The notes under the pieces were generated by a model, which searched no databases, was not told the DNA's origin, and saw only the letters and a list, made by a program, of their open reading frames with translations. DNA of 32,137 nucleotides from Clostridia bacterium (GTDB taxonomy: Bacteria; Bacillota; Clostridia; Oscillospirales; CAG-272), in the NCBI GenBank assembly GCA_024404445.1, contig JAKSPY010000007.1:1-32137 (forward strand), read 5' to 3'. Positions 1-6,927 of this stretch are shown here, one piece after another; within the stretch, counting starts at the first letter, position 1, and each line of letters begins with the position of its first letter. The translations under genes and the position numbers were made by a program.

Positions 1-83
1 GCGGGATAAAGAGAACGCGGGTTGCGTTTGCGGCCTGCGTCTGCGTAATGCTATTCTCATTTGAAAAGAAAGATAAAGGTTGA
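1..83 (+). CDS. 3' end of an upstream gene, product unknown (partial)
   Basis: One frame stays open from the window edge to a TGA at 81-83. It encodes about 26 residues: a hydrophobic patch (VAFAACVCVMLF) followed by a charged end (EKKDKG). That resembles the last membrane segment and cytoplasmic tail of a membrane protein. A rho-independent terminator begins one base after the stop, which supports this being a real gene end. Too little remains to name a family. Confidence 0.5.
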   Translation, partial: GIKRTRVAFAACVCVMLFSFEKKDKG

Positions 84-119
84 AATAAGCCCCGCGGGTT
101 TTCCGCGAGGCTTATTTTT
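84..119 (+). terminator. Rho-independent terminator of the upstream gene
   Basis: A 14-bp stem (84-97 with 103-116, one C-A mismatch) closes a 5-base loop. Its 3' arm runs into a T tract at 115-119. It starts directly after the stop codon at 81-83. Confidence 0.9.
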
Positions 120-187
120 ATACAAATGTATTAAGATTGCCCTACAAGTGTTTTTATTTTAGCACAATCATTTCACAATTGCAATAC

Positions 188-212
188 CTTTTGCGAATTT
201 TGTTCGCAAAAG
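188..212. promoter_or_regulatory. Perfect 10-bp inverted repeat in the leader of the ABC operon
   Basis: CTTTTGCGAA (188-197) and TTCGCAAAAG (203-212) are perfect inverted copies around a 5-base spacer. No T run follows, so it is not a terminator. It lies in the AT-rich 84-368 gap upstream of the ABC operon and could be an operator. A weak promoter-like pair, TTCGCA at 203-208 and TATTAT at 226-231 (17 bp apart), overlaps its right arm. Apart from the terminator and the promoter at 291-319, nothing else was recognised in this gap. Confidence 0.4.
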
Positions 213-290
213 CGCAAAGATTGTGTATTATGTATAAACAGTACGTCAAAATCTTGTTAATGATTGTAAAGGTCAAGCCGAAAAAACAAG

Positions 291-319
291 TTGACTGTCG
301 GTCATCGGTATGGTATTAT
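291..319 (+). promoter_or_regulatory. Sigma-A type promoter of the ABC/nuclease operon
   Basis: TTGACT (291-296), a 17-bp spacer, then TATTAT (314-319) preceded by TGG, which makes an extended -10. The same architecture recurs upstream of several other genes in the window. Transcription would start near 326, leaving a leader of about 43 nt before the first gene at 369. Confidence 0.75.
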
Positions 320-368
320 AATATTTGGTAGTTATTTGTCGAAATCAATCACCAAAACGGAGGCAACT

Positions 369-1142
369 ATGTTTGACCTGCAAAAAGCAAGTATTCTCAA
401 ACGCATATCCGCGTTGATACTTGACGTTATACTGCTATGCATAGTTTTTGCAGGTGCGGCCACCTTGATCTCAAGGATAACCGGATTTGACGAGGTGAGC
501 GAAAAGTACACTGCCTATTATTCCGAGCTGTGCGAGGAATACGGGATAGACCCGGAACTGACAACAGACGAGCTTGATGCAATGCCTGCTGACGAATACG
601 AAGCATACAAAAAAGCCTGTGATGACGCAAGCCGCGCCTTCGCCGCAAACGATGAGCAGATGCGAAATTACAGCCTGATGACCATACTGAGTGTGGCGAT
701 AGTTACATTCGGTCTGCTGATCTCATATCTGATACTTGAGTTTGCGATACCGATGGTATTCAAAAACGGTCAGACAGTCGGAAAGAAGGTCTTCGGCATA
801 GGAGTTATGCATTCGAACAGCGTCAGAATAAACGGCATTGCTCTTTTTATTCGTACGATACTCGGTAAATACACGATAGAAACGATGATCCCGGCACTGA
901 TAATCGTGATGGCCCTGTTCAGTTCCACCGATATTTTCCGCCTTTTGCTCATTGCGCTGATCTTTGTGTCAAACATCGTACTCTTCTTTGCCACGAAGGC
1001 TCATACGCCGATCCACGACGTTTTGTCAAAGACGGTCACAGTCGATCTGTCCAGCCAGATGATATTCCCGTCGTACGATGAAATGGTAAAGGCCAAAAAT
1101 GCCGCGCACGCCGATGAAGTGCGCCGTGACACCGATTATTAA
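369..1142 (+). CDS. RDD family membrane protein
   Basis: A 257-residue integral membrane protein. The start at 369 is chosen because ACGGAGG lies 6 bp upstream; an upstream in-frame ATG at 291 sits inside the promoter. RDD features visible are an Arg then Asp in the first membrane helix (KRISALILDVILL), a second long helix around residues 115-135, and the KNGQTVGKKVFGIGV segment followed by an RTILGK motif, typical of the family. Between helices 1 and 2 there is an acidic loop of about 60 residues, longer than usual, presumably outside the cell. RDD proteins are poorly understood; some act in ion or osmolyte transport. It is the first gene of an operon with an ABC importer, 26 bp upstream of the ATPase, so an accessory role is possible but not shown. 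Confidence 0.85.
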   Translation: MFDLQKASILKRISALILDVILLCIVFAGAATLISRITGFDEVSEKYTAYYSELCEEYGIDPELTTDELDAMPADEYEAYKKACDDASRAFAANDEQMRNYSLMTILSVAIVTFGLLISYLILEFAIPMVFKNGQTVGKKVFGIGVMHSNSVRINGIALFIRTILGKYTIETMIPALIIVMALFSSTDIFRLLLIALIFVSNIVLFFATKAHTPIHDVLSKTVTVDLSSQMIFPSYDEMVKAKNAAHADEVRRDTDY

Positions 1143-1168
1143 AATTACAGATAAAGGAAAGAGAAAAA

Positions 1169-2272
1169 ATGAAAGTTGAACTTCAGCACTTGACTAAGAT
1201 TTTCCCTAACCGCAACAAAAAGATCCACTCTGACGTAGTGGCGGTAAGCGACTTTACCTACACTATTCCGGACGGTCAGCTGGTCGGACTGCTCGGTCCG
1301 TCGGGTTGCGGCAAAAGCACCTCGCTGTATATGATCTGCGGACTGCAAAAACCAACAAGCGGAAAGATCTTTTTCGGCGATGACGACGTGACGGAGCTGC
1401 CGCCGGAGAACAGGGGTGTCGGACTTGTCTTCCAGAACTACGCACTTTATCCGCACATGACTGTCAAGCAAAACATACTCTTCCCTCTGCAAAATCTGAA
1501 GGGCTCGGACAAGCTTACGAAAGAGGATATGCTGAAGCGCACGTACGACGTAGCGAAGCTGGTACAGATCGACGACCTTATGGATCGTAAACCGAGTGAG
1601 CTCAGCGGCGGTCAGCAACAGCGTGTGGCAATAGCCCGTGCGCTGGTCAAGATGCCCCGCGTGCTCCTTCTGGATGAGCCGCTTTCCAACCTTGACGCAC
1701 GTCTGAGATTGCAGACGCGTGAGGAGATACGCCGTATCCAGCGCGAAACGAAGATCACGACCGTATTCGTCACGCACGATCAGGAGGAGGCCATGAGCAT
1801 ATCCGATACGATCGTCGTCATGAAAAAGGGCGTAGTACAGCAGATCGGCGCACCGCAGGACGTATACGACAATCCCGCTAATCTGTTCGTCGCAAAATTC
1901 CTCGGTACTCCTCCGATCAATGTTTTCAACGGCAAGGTCGAGGGCGGTAAGCTGTATATAGGCGACGACGCCGTACTCAATACAAATATCGAAAACGACT
2001 GTGAGGTAATGGTCGGTATAAGGCCGGAGGGCTTTGTGCTCGACCCGAACGGACCGATGCAGTGTAAGCTGAACGGCATCGAGGTCATGGGACGCGACGT
2101 CAGCGTAGTATCCGTTAATGACGCGTGCGTCGCACCGACTATCCGTTCGATAATCGATGCCGATAACAAGCCGTCAGCCGGTGATGAAACGGTGCGCTTC
2201 TCACTGAAGATGCACAAAGTATTCGTCTTTGATAAAGCGACGGAAGAAAGAATACACTACGAGGTGAAATGA
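1169..2272 (+). CDS. ABC importer ATPase, UgpC/MsmK/MalK type
   Basis: A 367-residue ATPase that energises a CUT1-type importer. All motifs are intact: Walker A GPSGCGKST (43-51), Q-loop Gln near 89, signature LSGGQQQR (145-152), Walker B VLLLDE (165-170) and switch His 203 in VTHDQEEAM. About 130 residues follow, matching the MalK/UgpC OB-like TOBE regulatory domain, and the total length is normal for the family. A purine-rich RBS (AAAGGAAAGAG) precedes the ATG. The stop is separated from the first permease by 1 bp. Many Firmicutes CUT1 importers share one distant MsmK ATPase; here the system carries its own. The substrate cannot be deduced; sugars and glycerol-3-phosphate esters are the known range. 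Confidence 0.95.
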   Translation: MKVELQHLTKIFPNRNKKIHSDVVAVSDFTYTIPDGQLVGLLGPSGCGKSTSLYMICGLQKPTSGKIFFGDDDVTELPPENRGVGLVFQNYALYPHMTVKQNILFPLQNLKGSDKLTKEDMLKRTYDVAKLVQIDDLMDRKPSELSGGQQQRVAIARALVKMPRVLLLDEPLSNLDARLRLQTREEIRRIQRETKITTVFVTHDQEEAMSISDTIVVMKKGVVQQIGAPQDVYDNPANLFVAKFLGTPPINVFNGKVEGGKLYIGDDAVLNTNIENDCEVMVGIRPEGFVLDPNGPMQCKLNGIEVMGRDVSVVSVNDACVAPTIRSIIDADNKPSAGDETVRFSLKMHKVFVFDKATEERIHYEVK

Positions 2273-2273
2273 T

Positions 2274-3209
2274 ATGGTTGACAGTAAACAGCAATGGAAA
2301 GCGTGGCTGTATCTGTCGCCTGCGATCATTCTGCTGCTTGTCTTCACGGGGTGGCCGATAATAAATACCATCAGAATGGCATTTTTGGAGGGCTATCGCA
2401 GTCTGGAGGCGGCGGGCGGCGCCACGTACCAAATCGGATTCGGCAATTTCACTAAGGTAATTTCATACGGCAAATTCATCAACTGTATGAAAAACACTGT
2501 GCTTATCTGCATATTGACAGTACCGATATCGTCCATGCTCGCGCTGATCATCGCGGTATGTCTGAACTCAATAAAGCCGCTGCAAAAGCTGTTGCAGACG
2601 ATATTCTTCCTGCCCTACGTCACTAACTCCATCGCAATAGGAATGGTCTTCGCCGCTATGTTCAATATAGTCGGCAACGTGGTCACAGGCAGTATACAGT
2701 CATATGGCATCAAAAACGATAGCAACAGATTTTTCGGCGGGCATTGGATAGATTGGAACAATGTCTCATCGACATATTCGTCAAATATCACTGTCATGGT
2801 CGTCTATATCGTATGGAATGCGCTCCCGTTCAAGATACTTATCCTGTTAGGCGGATTACAGAGCGTGAATAAGCAATACTATGACGCGGCAAGGGTCGAC
2901 GGCACGTCGCGCGTACGCACGTTTACGAAGATCACAGTCCCGCTTCTCTCACCGATGATCGCATACGGCGTCATCACAGGCTTTATCGGCGGATTCAAGG
3001 GATACACGAGCAGCGGCGGTATTTTCGGTGAAACGATGGGACCTGCACAGGACGCAGGCAGACTGAATACCATGGTCGGATTCATTTACGACTCACTCAG
3101 CAACTCATATCAGGGACGCGCAAGTGCCGCGGCACTCATACTGTTTGTCATTATCCTTATTGTCACCCTGCTGAACCTTTACGTCAGCAAGAAGAAAGTA
3201 CATTATTAA
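2274..3209 (+). CDS. ABC importer permease, MalF/UgpA type
   Basis: A 311-residue permease with about six membrane helices, the first at AWLYLSPAIILLLVF near the N-terminus, as is usual for MalF/UgpA/LacF. The cytoplasmic EAA coupling loop is visible as DAARVDGTSRVRTFTKITVP near residues 205-225 and would contact the ATPase. Its ATG lies 1 bp after the ATPase stop, so translation is probably coupled. An extracytoplasmic loop rich in Asn and Ser (around residues 140-165) faces the binding protein. It pairs with the permease at 3222 to form the heterodimeric channel. Substrate unknown. Confidence 0.93.
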   Translation: MVDSKQQWKAWLYLSPAIILLLVFTGWPIINTIRMAFLEGYRSLEAAGGATYQIGFGNFTKVISYGKFINCMKNTVLICILTVPISSMLALIIAVCLNSIKPLQKLLQTIFFLPYVTNSIAIGMVFAAMFNIVGNVVTGSIQSYGIKNDSNRFFGGHWIDWNNVSSTYSSNITVMVVYIVWNALPFKILILLGGLQSVNKQYYDAARVDGTSRVRTFTKITVPLLSPMIAYGVITGFIGGFKGYTSSGGIFGETMGPAQDAGRLNTMVGFIYDSLSNSYQGRASAAALILFVIILIVTLLNLYVSKKKVHY

Positions 3210-3221
3210 GGAGGTTTTACG

Positions 3222-4103
3222 ATGGCTCAGACAATGCATGAAAAAGATATGCGCCTGGAAACCTCCCGTCAGAAGATCGTACACATCATCGTTATGATAT
3301 TACTGTACGCGTTTCTGATCACGATGGCAATCATCGTGCTGTTCCCTTTCTATTGGATGATCAATTCATCGCTGAAAACGCTTGATGAATACCGCGCCAA
3401 CGTGCCGACGTTCTGGCCGCACGATATCCAATTCGGAAACTACGCCGAGGCGTTCACAGCCGCCAATCTCGGCAGACTGTTCATAAACACGGTCATAGTC
3501 GGTCTCGTTTCCACGGTCCTTTCGCTGGTGATCACGGTTTTGTCGGCATTCGCGTTTGCCCGGCTTGAGTTCAAGGGCAAAAACGTGCTGTTTGCCGCAT
3601 TGCTCGCGACGATGATGATCCCCGGTGAGCTTTTCACAATCACCAACTATATCACCGTCATGTCATTACATTGGATAAACACGTATCGCGTGCTTATCAT
3701 ACCGTTCCTTGTCAGCGTTTTCTACATTTATTTATTAAGGCAGAACTTTTTGCAAATACCGAATGAGCTGTACCTCGCCGCCAAGGTCGACGGTACATCG
3801 GATATCAAGTATCTGTGGAAAATAATGATTCCGCTGGCACTGCCGACGCTCATCTCGATCACGATACTGAAAATGATGGGCGCGTGGAACTCATATATCT
3901 GGCCGCGCCTCGTCGCAAACGACGCAGCACACAGACTGATCACAAACGGTCTGAGAAACGCATTCACAGAGTCGACCGGCGACGTCAACTACCCCGTGCA
4001 GATGGCGGCCGTGGCACTCGTATCGGCTCCCCTCTTCCTTGTATTCATCTTCCTCAGAAAATACATTATGAAGGGCGTAAGCCGCAGTGGTATCAAGGGT
4101 TAA
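3222..4103 (+). CDS. ABC importer permease, MalG/UgpE type
   Basis: A 293-residue permease with an N-terminal helix (HIIVMILLYAFLITMAIIVL) followed by FPFYWMINSSLKT, a hallmark of MalG/UgpE/LacG proteins. The EAA loop reads LAAKVDGTSDIKYLWKIMIP near residues 187-206. The RBS AAGGAGG lies about 6 bp before the ATG and 12 bp separate it from the preceding permease. It forms the second half of the membrane channel. After the stop, a short A/T hairpin (4103-4118, GAAA loop) separates it from the binding-protein gene. Such hairpins can raise relative expression of binding proteins by stabilising mRNA, but this one is weak. Confidence 0.93.
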   Translation: MAQTMHEKDMRLETSRQKIVHIIVMILLYAFLITMAIIVLFPFYWMINSSLKTLDEYRANVPTFWPHDIQFGNYAEAFTAANLGRLFINTVIVGLVSTVLSLVITVLSAFAFARLEFKGKNVLFAALLATMMIPGELFTITNYITVMSLHWINTYRVLIIPFLVSVFYIYLLRQNFLQIPNELYLAAKVDGTSDIKYLWKIMIPLALPTLISITILKMMGAWNSYIWPRLVANDAAHRLITNGLRNAFTESTGDVNYPVQMAAVALVSAPLFLVFIFLRKYIMKGVSRSGIKG

Positions 4104-4153
4104 AAAGTGAAAACTTTTAATATAAAACCAAATTTTTCGGAGGAAATCAAACC

Positions 4154-5548
4154 ATGAAGAAACTCTTGGCAGTTCTCTTGCTCTTGGCTGTCGCATTCAG
4201 CGTATTTGCGTGCGGCACAACGAAGGCAGTCGCGAATTTCGAGGTACCGGAGGGCGGTTATGACGGTAGCGATGTCACCATCACGTTCTATCACACGATG
4301 GGCTCCAACCTGTCAACAGTCCTTGCGGCTTACATTGAGGAATTCAACAAGCTTTACCCCAACATCCATATCGAGCACACACAGGTCGGCAGTTATGACG
4401 ACGTAAGAAATCAGATCAGCACTGAGATCACGGCTGATGCACAGCCCAACATCGCATACTGCTATCCGGATCATGTTGCGCTTTACAACCTTTCCGGCAA
4501 AGTCGTCACGCTTGACAACCTCATCGACAGCAATCTGACAGTAACACGTGCCGATGGCACAACCGAAATTCTCGGTCTGACGGATGCGCAGAAGGACGAC
4601 TTTATCGAGGGTTACTACAACGAGGGCAGACAGTTCGGCGACGGTCTTATGTACACGATGCCGTTCTCAAAGTCCACAGAGGTTCTCTATTATAACAAGA
4701 CATTCTTTGATGCAAACGGCCTTTCTGTTCCTAAGACATGGGAAGAAATGGAAGCTCTTTGCGCTAAGATCCTGACAATCAATCCCAATTGCATTCCTCT
4801 CGGATACGACTCAGAGGCTAACTGGTTCATCACAATGTGTGAGCAGTATAAGTCCGATTATACAAGTGCATCCGGCGAGCATTATCTGTTTGATAACGCA
4901 ACAAACAAGGATTTCATCAAGATGTTCAGAGAATGGTACCAGAAGGGTTACATCACGACACAGCAGCTGTACGGCGGTTATACGTCAGGTCTGTTCGTAG
5001 CTGACACAGGTATCAACAGCTATATGTCCATCGGTTCATCGGCAGGCGCTACACACCAGCGTCCGACAGCCAATGCAGACGGCAGCTATCCGTTTGAGGT
5101 CGGCATCGCCACGATCCCGCAGGTTGACGAATCAAACAAGAAGGTCATTTCTCAGGGTCCGAGCGTTTGTATCTTCAACAGCGATAATCCTCAGGAGGTC
5201 GTTGCTTCCTGGCTGTTCGTCAAGTATCTCACAACATCAGTAGAATTCCAGGCTGAATTCTCCATGGCTTCCGGTTATGTTCCGGTAATCAAGTCCGTTT
5301 CCGAGAACGAAACATACGCTAACTTCATCGCTTCTGCCGACGGCGGCAATTACATCTCTGCCCTTTCCGCTAAGATCTGCCTTGAGCAGGAAGAAGCATA
5401 CTACACGTCACCCGCGTTCAACGGCTCATCCACAGCCCGCGATCAGGTCGGCTCACTTCTTGTTAAGTGTCTGTCCGCTGAGGCTACCGACGTTAACGCT
5501 ATGATCGATAAGGCATTCAAGGATGCTATTGATGAGTGCGAATATTGA
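4154..5548 (+). CDS. Extracellular solute-binding lipoprotein, UgpB-like family 1
   Basis: A 464-residue lipoprotein expected to sit on the outer face of the membrane and deliver ligand to the permease pair. The signal peptide ends in a lipobox-like VFAC with the lipidated Cys at 20; Phe at -2 is slightly unusual. The mature protein has the family 1 binding-protein pattern: VTITFYHTMG near the start, EEFNKLYPNI, a YCYPDHVALY stretch, then MPFSKSTEVLYYNKTFFDANG with KTWEEMEALC. This layout resembles UgpB (glycerophosphodiester or glycerol-3-phosphate) and many sugar-binding proteins. The RBS GGAGGAAA is strong. Next in the operon is a nuclease-like lipoprotein, an unusual partner that raises the possibility of a nucleotide-derived ligand. 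The ligand is not determinable here. Confidence 0.92.
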   Translation: MKKLLAVLLLLAVAFSVFACGTTKAVANFEVPEGGYDGSDVTITFYHTMGSNLSTVLAAYIEEFNKLYPNIHIEHTQVGSYDDVRNQISTEITADAQPNIAYCYPDHVALYNLSGKVVTLDNLIDSNLTVTRADGTTEILGLTDAQKDDFIEGYYNEGRQFGDGLMYTMPFSKSTEVLYYNKTFFDANGLSVPKTWEEMEALCAKILTINPNCIPLGYDSEANWFITMCEQYKSDYTSASGEHYLFDNATNKDFIKMFREWYQKGYITTQQLYGGYTSGLFVADTGINSYMSIGSSAGATHQRPTANADGSYPFEVGIATIPQVDESNKKVISQGPSVCIFNSDNPQEVVASWLFVKYLTTSVEFQAEFSMASGYVPVIKSVSENETYANFIASADGGNYISALSAKICLEQEEAYYTSPAFNGSSTARDQVGSLLVKCLSAEATDVNAMIDKAFKDAIDECEY

Positions 5549-5559
5549 TATCTGAAAAA

Positions 5560-6906
5560 ATGAAGTCATTTTCAAAATCACTATTTGCCGCGTTGCTCGC
5601 CCTGTTTATCGTAATATGTGCTGTCGGCTGTGCCGGTGACACAGGCGATACCGGCGATACCGGCGACACGGCGAATACAGATTTTGCTTCGCAGGTCAAA
5701 CTCGATATGACGAGCGAAACAAAAAAGCAGGAGGTCACTGTCAAAGCCTTCATCGACGGCGATACGACGCACTTCAATGTGCCGACAGATGTCGTTGCCG
5801 GCGGAGTATTAAAGGCAAGATACCTCGGCATCAATACTCCGGAGTCTACAGGTAAAATCGAAGAATACGGCAAGGCCGCTTCCCTGTATACACGTTCAAA
5901 GCTGGAGAATACCTCATCTATTATTATAGAATCGGATAATGACAAATGGAATCTCGATTCCACCGGCGGTCGTTATCTGGTTTGGGTATGGTATAAGGCA
6001 GATGACGGTGAGTATCGCAATCTGAATATCGAAATACTGCAAAACGGTCTGGCCATTGCCTCTTCCTCTGCCAACAATCGCTATGGGCAAACGTGCGTCG
6101 CGGCGATCGCATACGCAAAGGAGCAGAAGCTGAACGTATATTCCGGTCAGAATGATCCCGATTTCTATTACGGCGAGGCGGTCGAGCTTACGCTCAAGGA
6201 GCTTCGTTGCAATCTGAACGATTATCTGAATATTAAGGTCGCGTTTGACGGCGTGATCACGGTGAACAGCGCAAACAGTGTATACGTCGAAAGCTATGAC
6301 GAGGAAACTGATATGTATTACGGCATATCGGTCTACTACGGCTACGGGTTGGACGGCAACGGGCTGGACATTCTGTCGGTCGGCAACAAGGCAAGGATAG
6401 TCGGCAGCGTACAATACTATGAAACGGGCGATTCTTATCAGATTTCCGGCGTATCATACAGGGCGATGAGGCCAAACGATCCCAATAATCTGAAAAAGCT
6501 CGGCGACGGGTATTTACCGGCATACGTCCCGACGACAGCAGACACATTTGCAAATTCCACTGTCACGATCGAACAGTATCACGACGACACGATGACTGCA
6601 TCCGAATATGATTATGCCTATCTCGCGCTCGGCTCTTCGATAGAGATGCGCGATCTGAAGGTGCTGTCGGGTTATACGACAAATGATGAGGCCAGCAGTT
6701 CTTACGGCGCTGTCACACTGATATGCTCCGCCGTCGACGGTACGACGGTGCAGATACGCACTTCCCCGCTGAAGGACGAAAACGGTGAATTGATCTCGGA
6801 AAATGCATATATCGGCAAGTACATCGACGTGCGCGGTGTCGTTGACAGGTACAATGGCAAATATCAGATCAAGGTCTTCACAGGGTCAAATATCACAGTT
6901 TATTAA
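5560..6906 (+). CDS. Staphylococcal-nuclease-like (thermonuclease) lipoprotein with C-terminal OB folds
   Basis: A 448-residue predicted lipoprotein: signal peptide with lipobox AVGC (Cys 24), a short GDT-repeat linker (26-37), then an SNase domain at about 58-200. Residues matching the classical enzyme are visible: DGDT (66-69), Arg 87 for R35, NTPE (92-95) with Glu 95 for E43, GRYL with Arg 138 for R87, and EQKLNVYSGQND matching the conserved domain end. Asp 40 is replaced by Asn 92, a change common in SNase relatives, so activity is plausible. From about 210 to the end there are probably two OB-fold domains that could bind nucleic acid. A GTG at 5536 would extend the N-terminus by 8 residues and overlap the binding-protein gene; neither start has a strong RBS, and 5560 gives the more normal signal peptide. 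Probably cleaves extracellular DNA or RNA at the cell surface. Confidence 0.85.
   Translation: MKSFSKSLFAALLALFIVICAVGCAGDTGDTGDTGDTANTDFASQVKLDMTSETKKQEVTVKAFIDGDTTHFNVPTDVVAGGVLKARYLGINTPESTGKIEEYGKAASLYTRSKLENTSSIIIESDNDKWNLDSTGGRYLVWVWYKADDGEYRNLNIEILQNGLAIASSSANNRYGQTCVAAIAYAKEQKLNVYSGQNDPDFYYGEAVELTLKELRCNLNDYLNIKVAFDGVITVNSANSVYVESYDEETDMYYGISVYYGYGLDGNGLDILSVGNKARIVGSVQYYETGDSYQISGVSYRAMRPNDPNNLKKLGDGYLPAYVPTTADTFANSTVTIEQYHDDTMTASEYDYAYLALGSSIEMRDLKVLSGYTTNDEASSSYGAVTLICSAVDGTTVQIRTSPLKDENGELISENAYIGKYIDVRGVVDRYNGKYQIKVFTGSNITVY
5635..5670 (+). repeat. In-frame 9-bp tandem repeat encoding a Gly-Asp-Thr linker
   Basis: Four consecutive copies of a 9-bp unit (GGTGACACA, GGCGATACC and variants) encode GDT four times, immediately after the lipid-anchored Cys of the nuclease-like lipoprotein. 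Because the unit is a multiple of three, copy-number change would alter linker length without a frameshift. Confidence 0.8.
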
Positions 6907-6927
6907 TAAATATTAGAGGAGTAAAAC

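Noticed and set aside
193..206. LexA/SOS box-like sequence within the inverted repeat
   Set aside because: CGAATTTTGTTCG is one base shorter than the CGAAC-N4-GTTCG form and lacks the first C, so it is not a proper match.
317..322. TATAAT as the -10 of the ABC operon promoter
   Set aside because: Its spacing to TTGACT is 20 bp; TATTAT at 314-319 gives 17 bp and an upstream TGG, which fits better.
137..331. 64-codon plus-strand frame upstream of the RDD gene
   Set aside because: No RBS, composition typical of AT-rich non-coding DNA, and it covers the inverted repeat and promoter.
1145..1777. 210-codon minus-strand frame opposite the ABC ATPase
   Set aside because: Antisense shadow of a gene with intact ATPase motifs; no RBS or recognisable domain.
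4103..4118. Terminator between the second permease and the binding protein
   Set aside because: The stem is only 6 bp of mostly A-T pairs and lacks a T tract; it is at most an mRNA stability hairpin.
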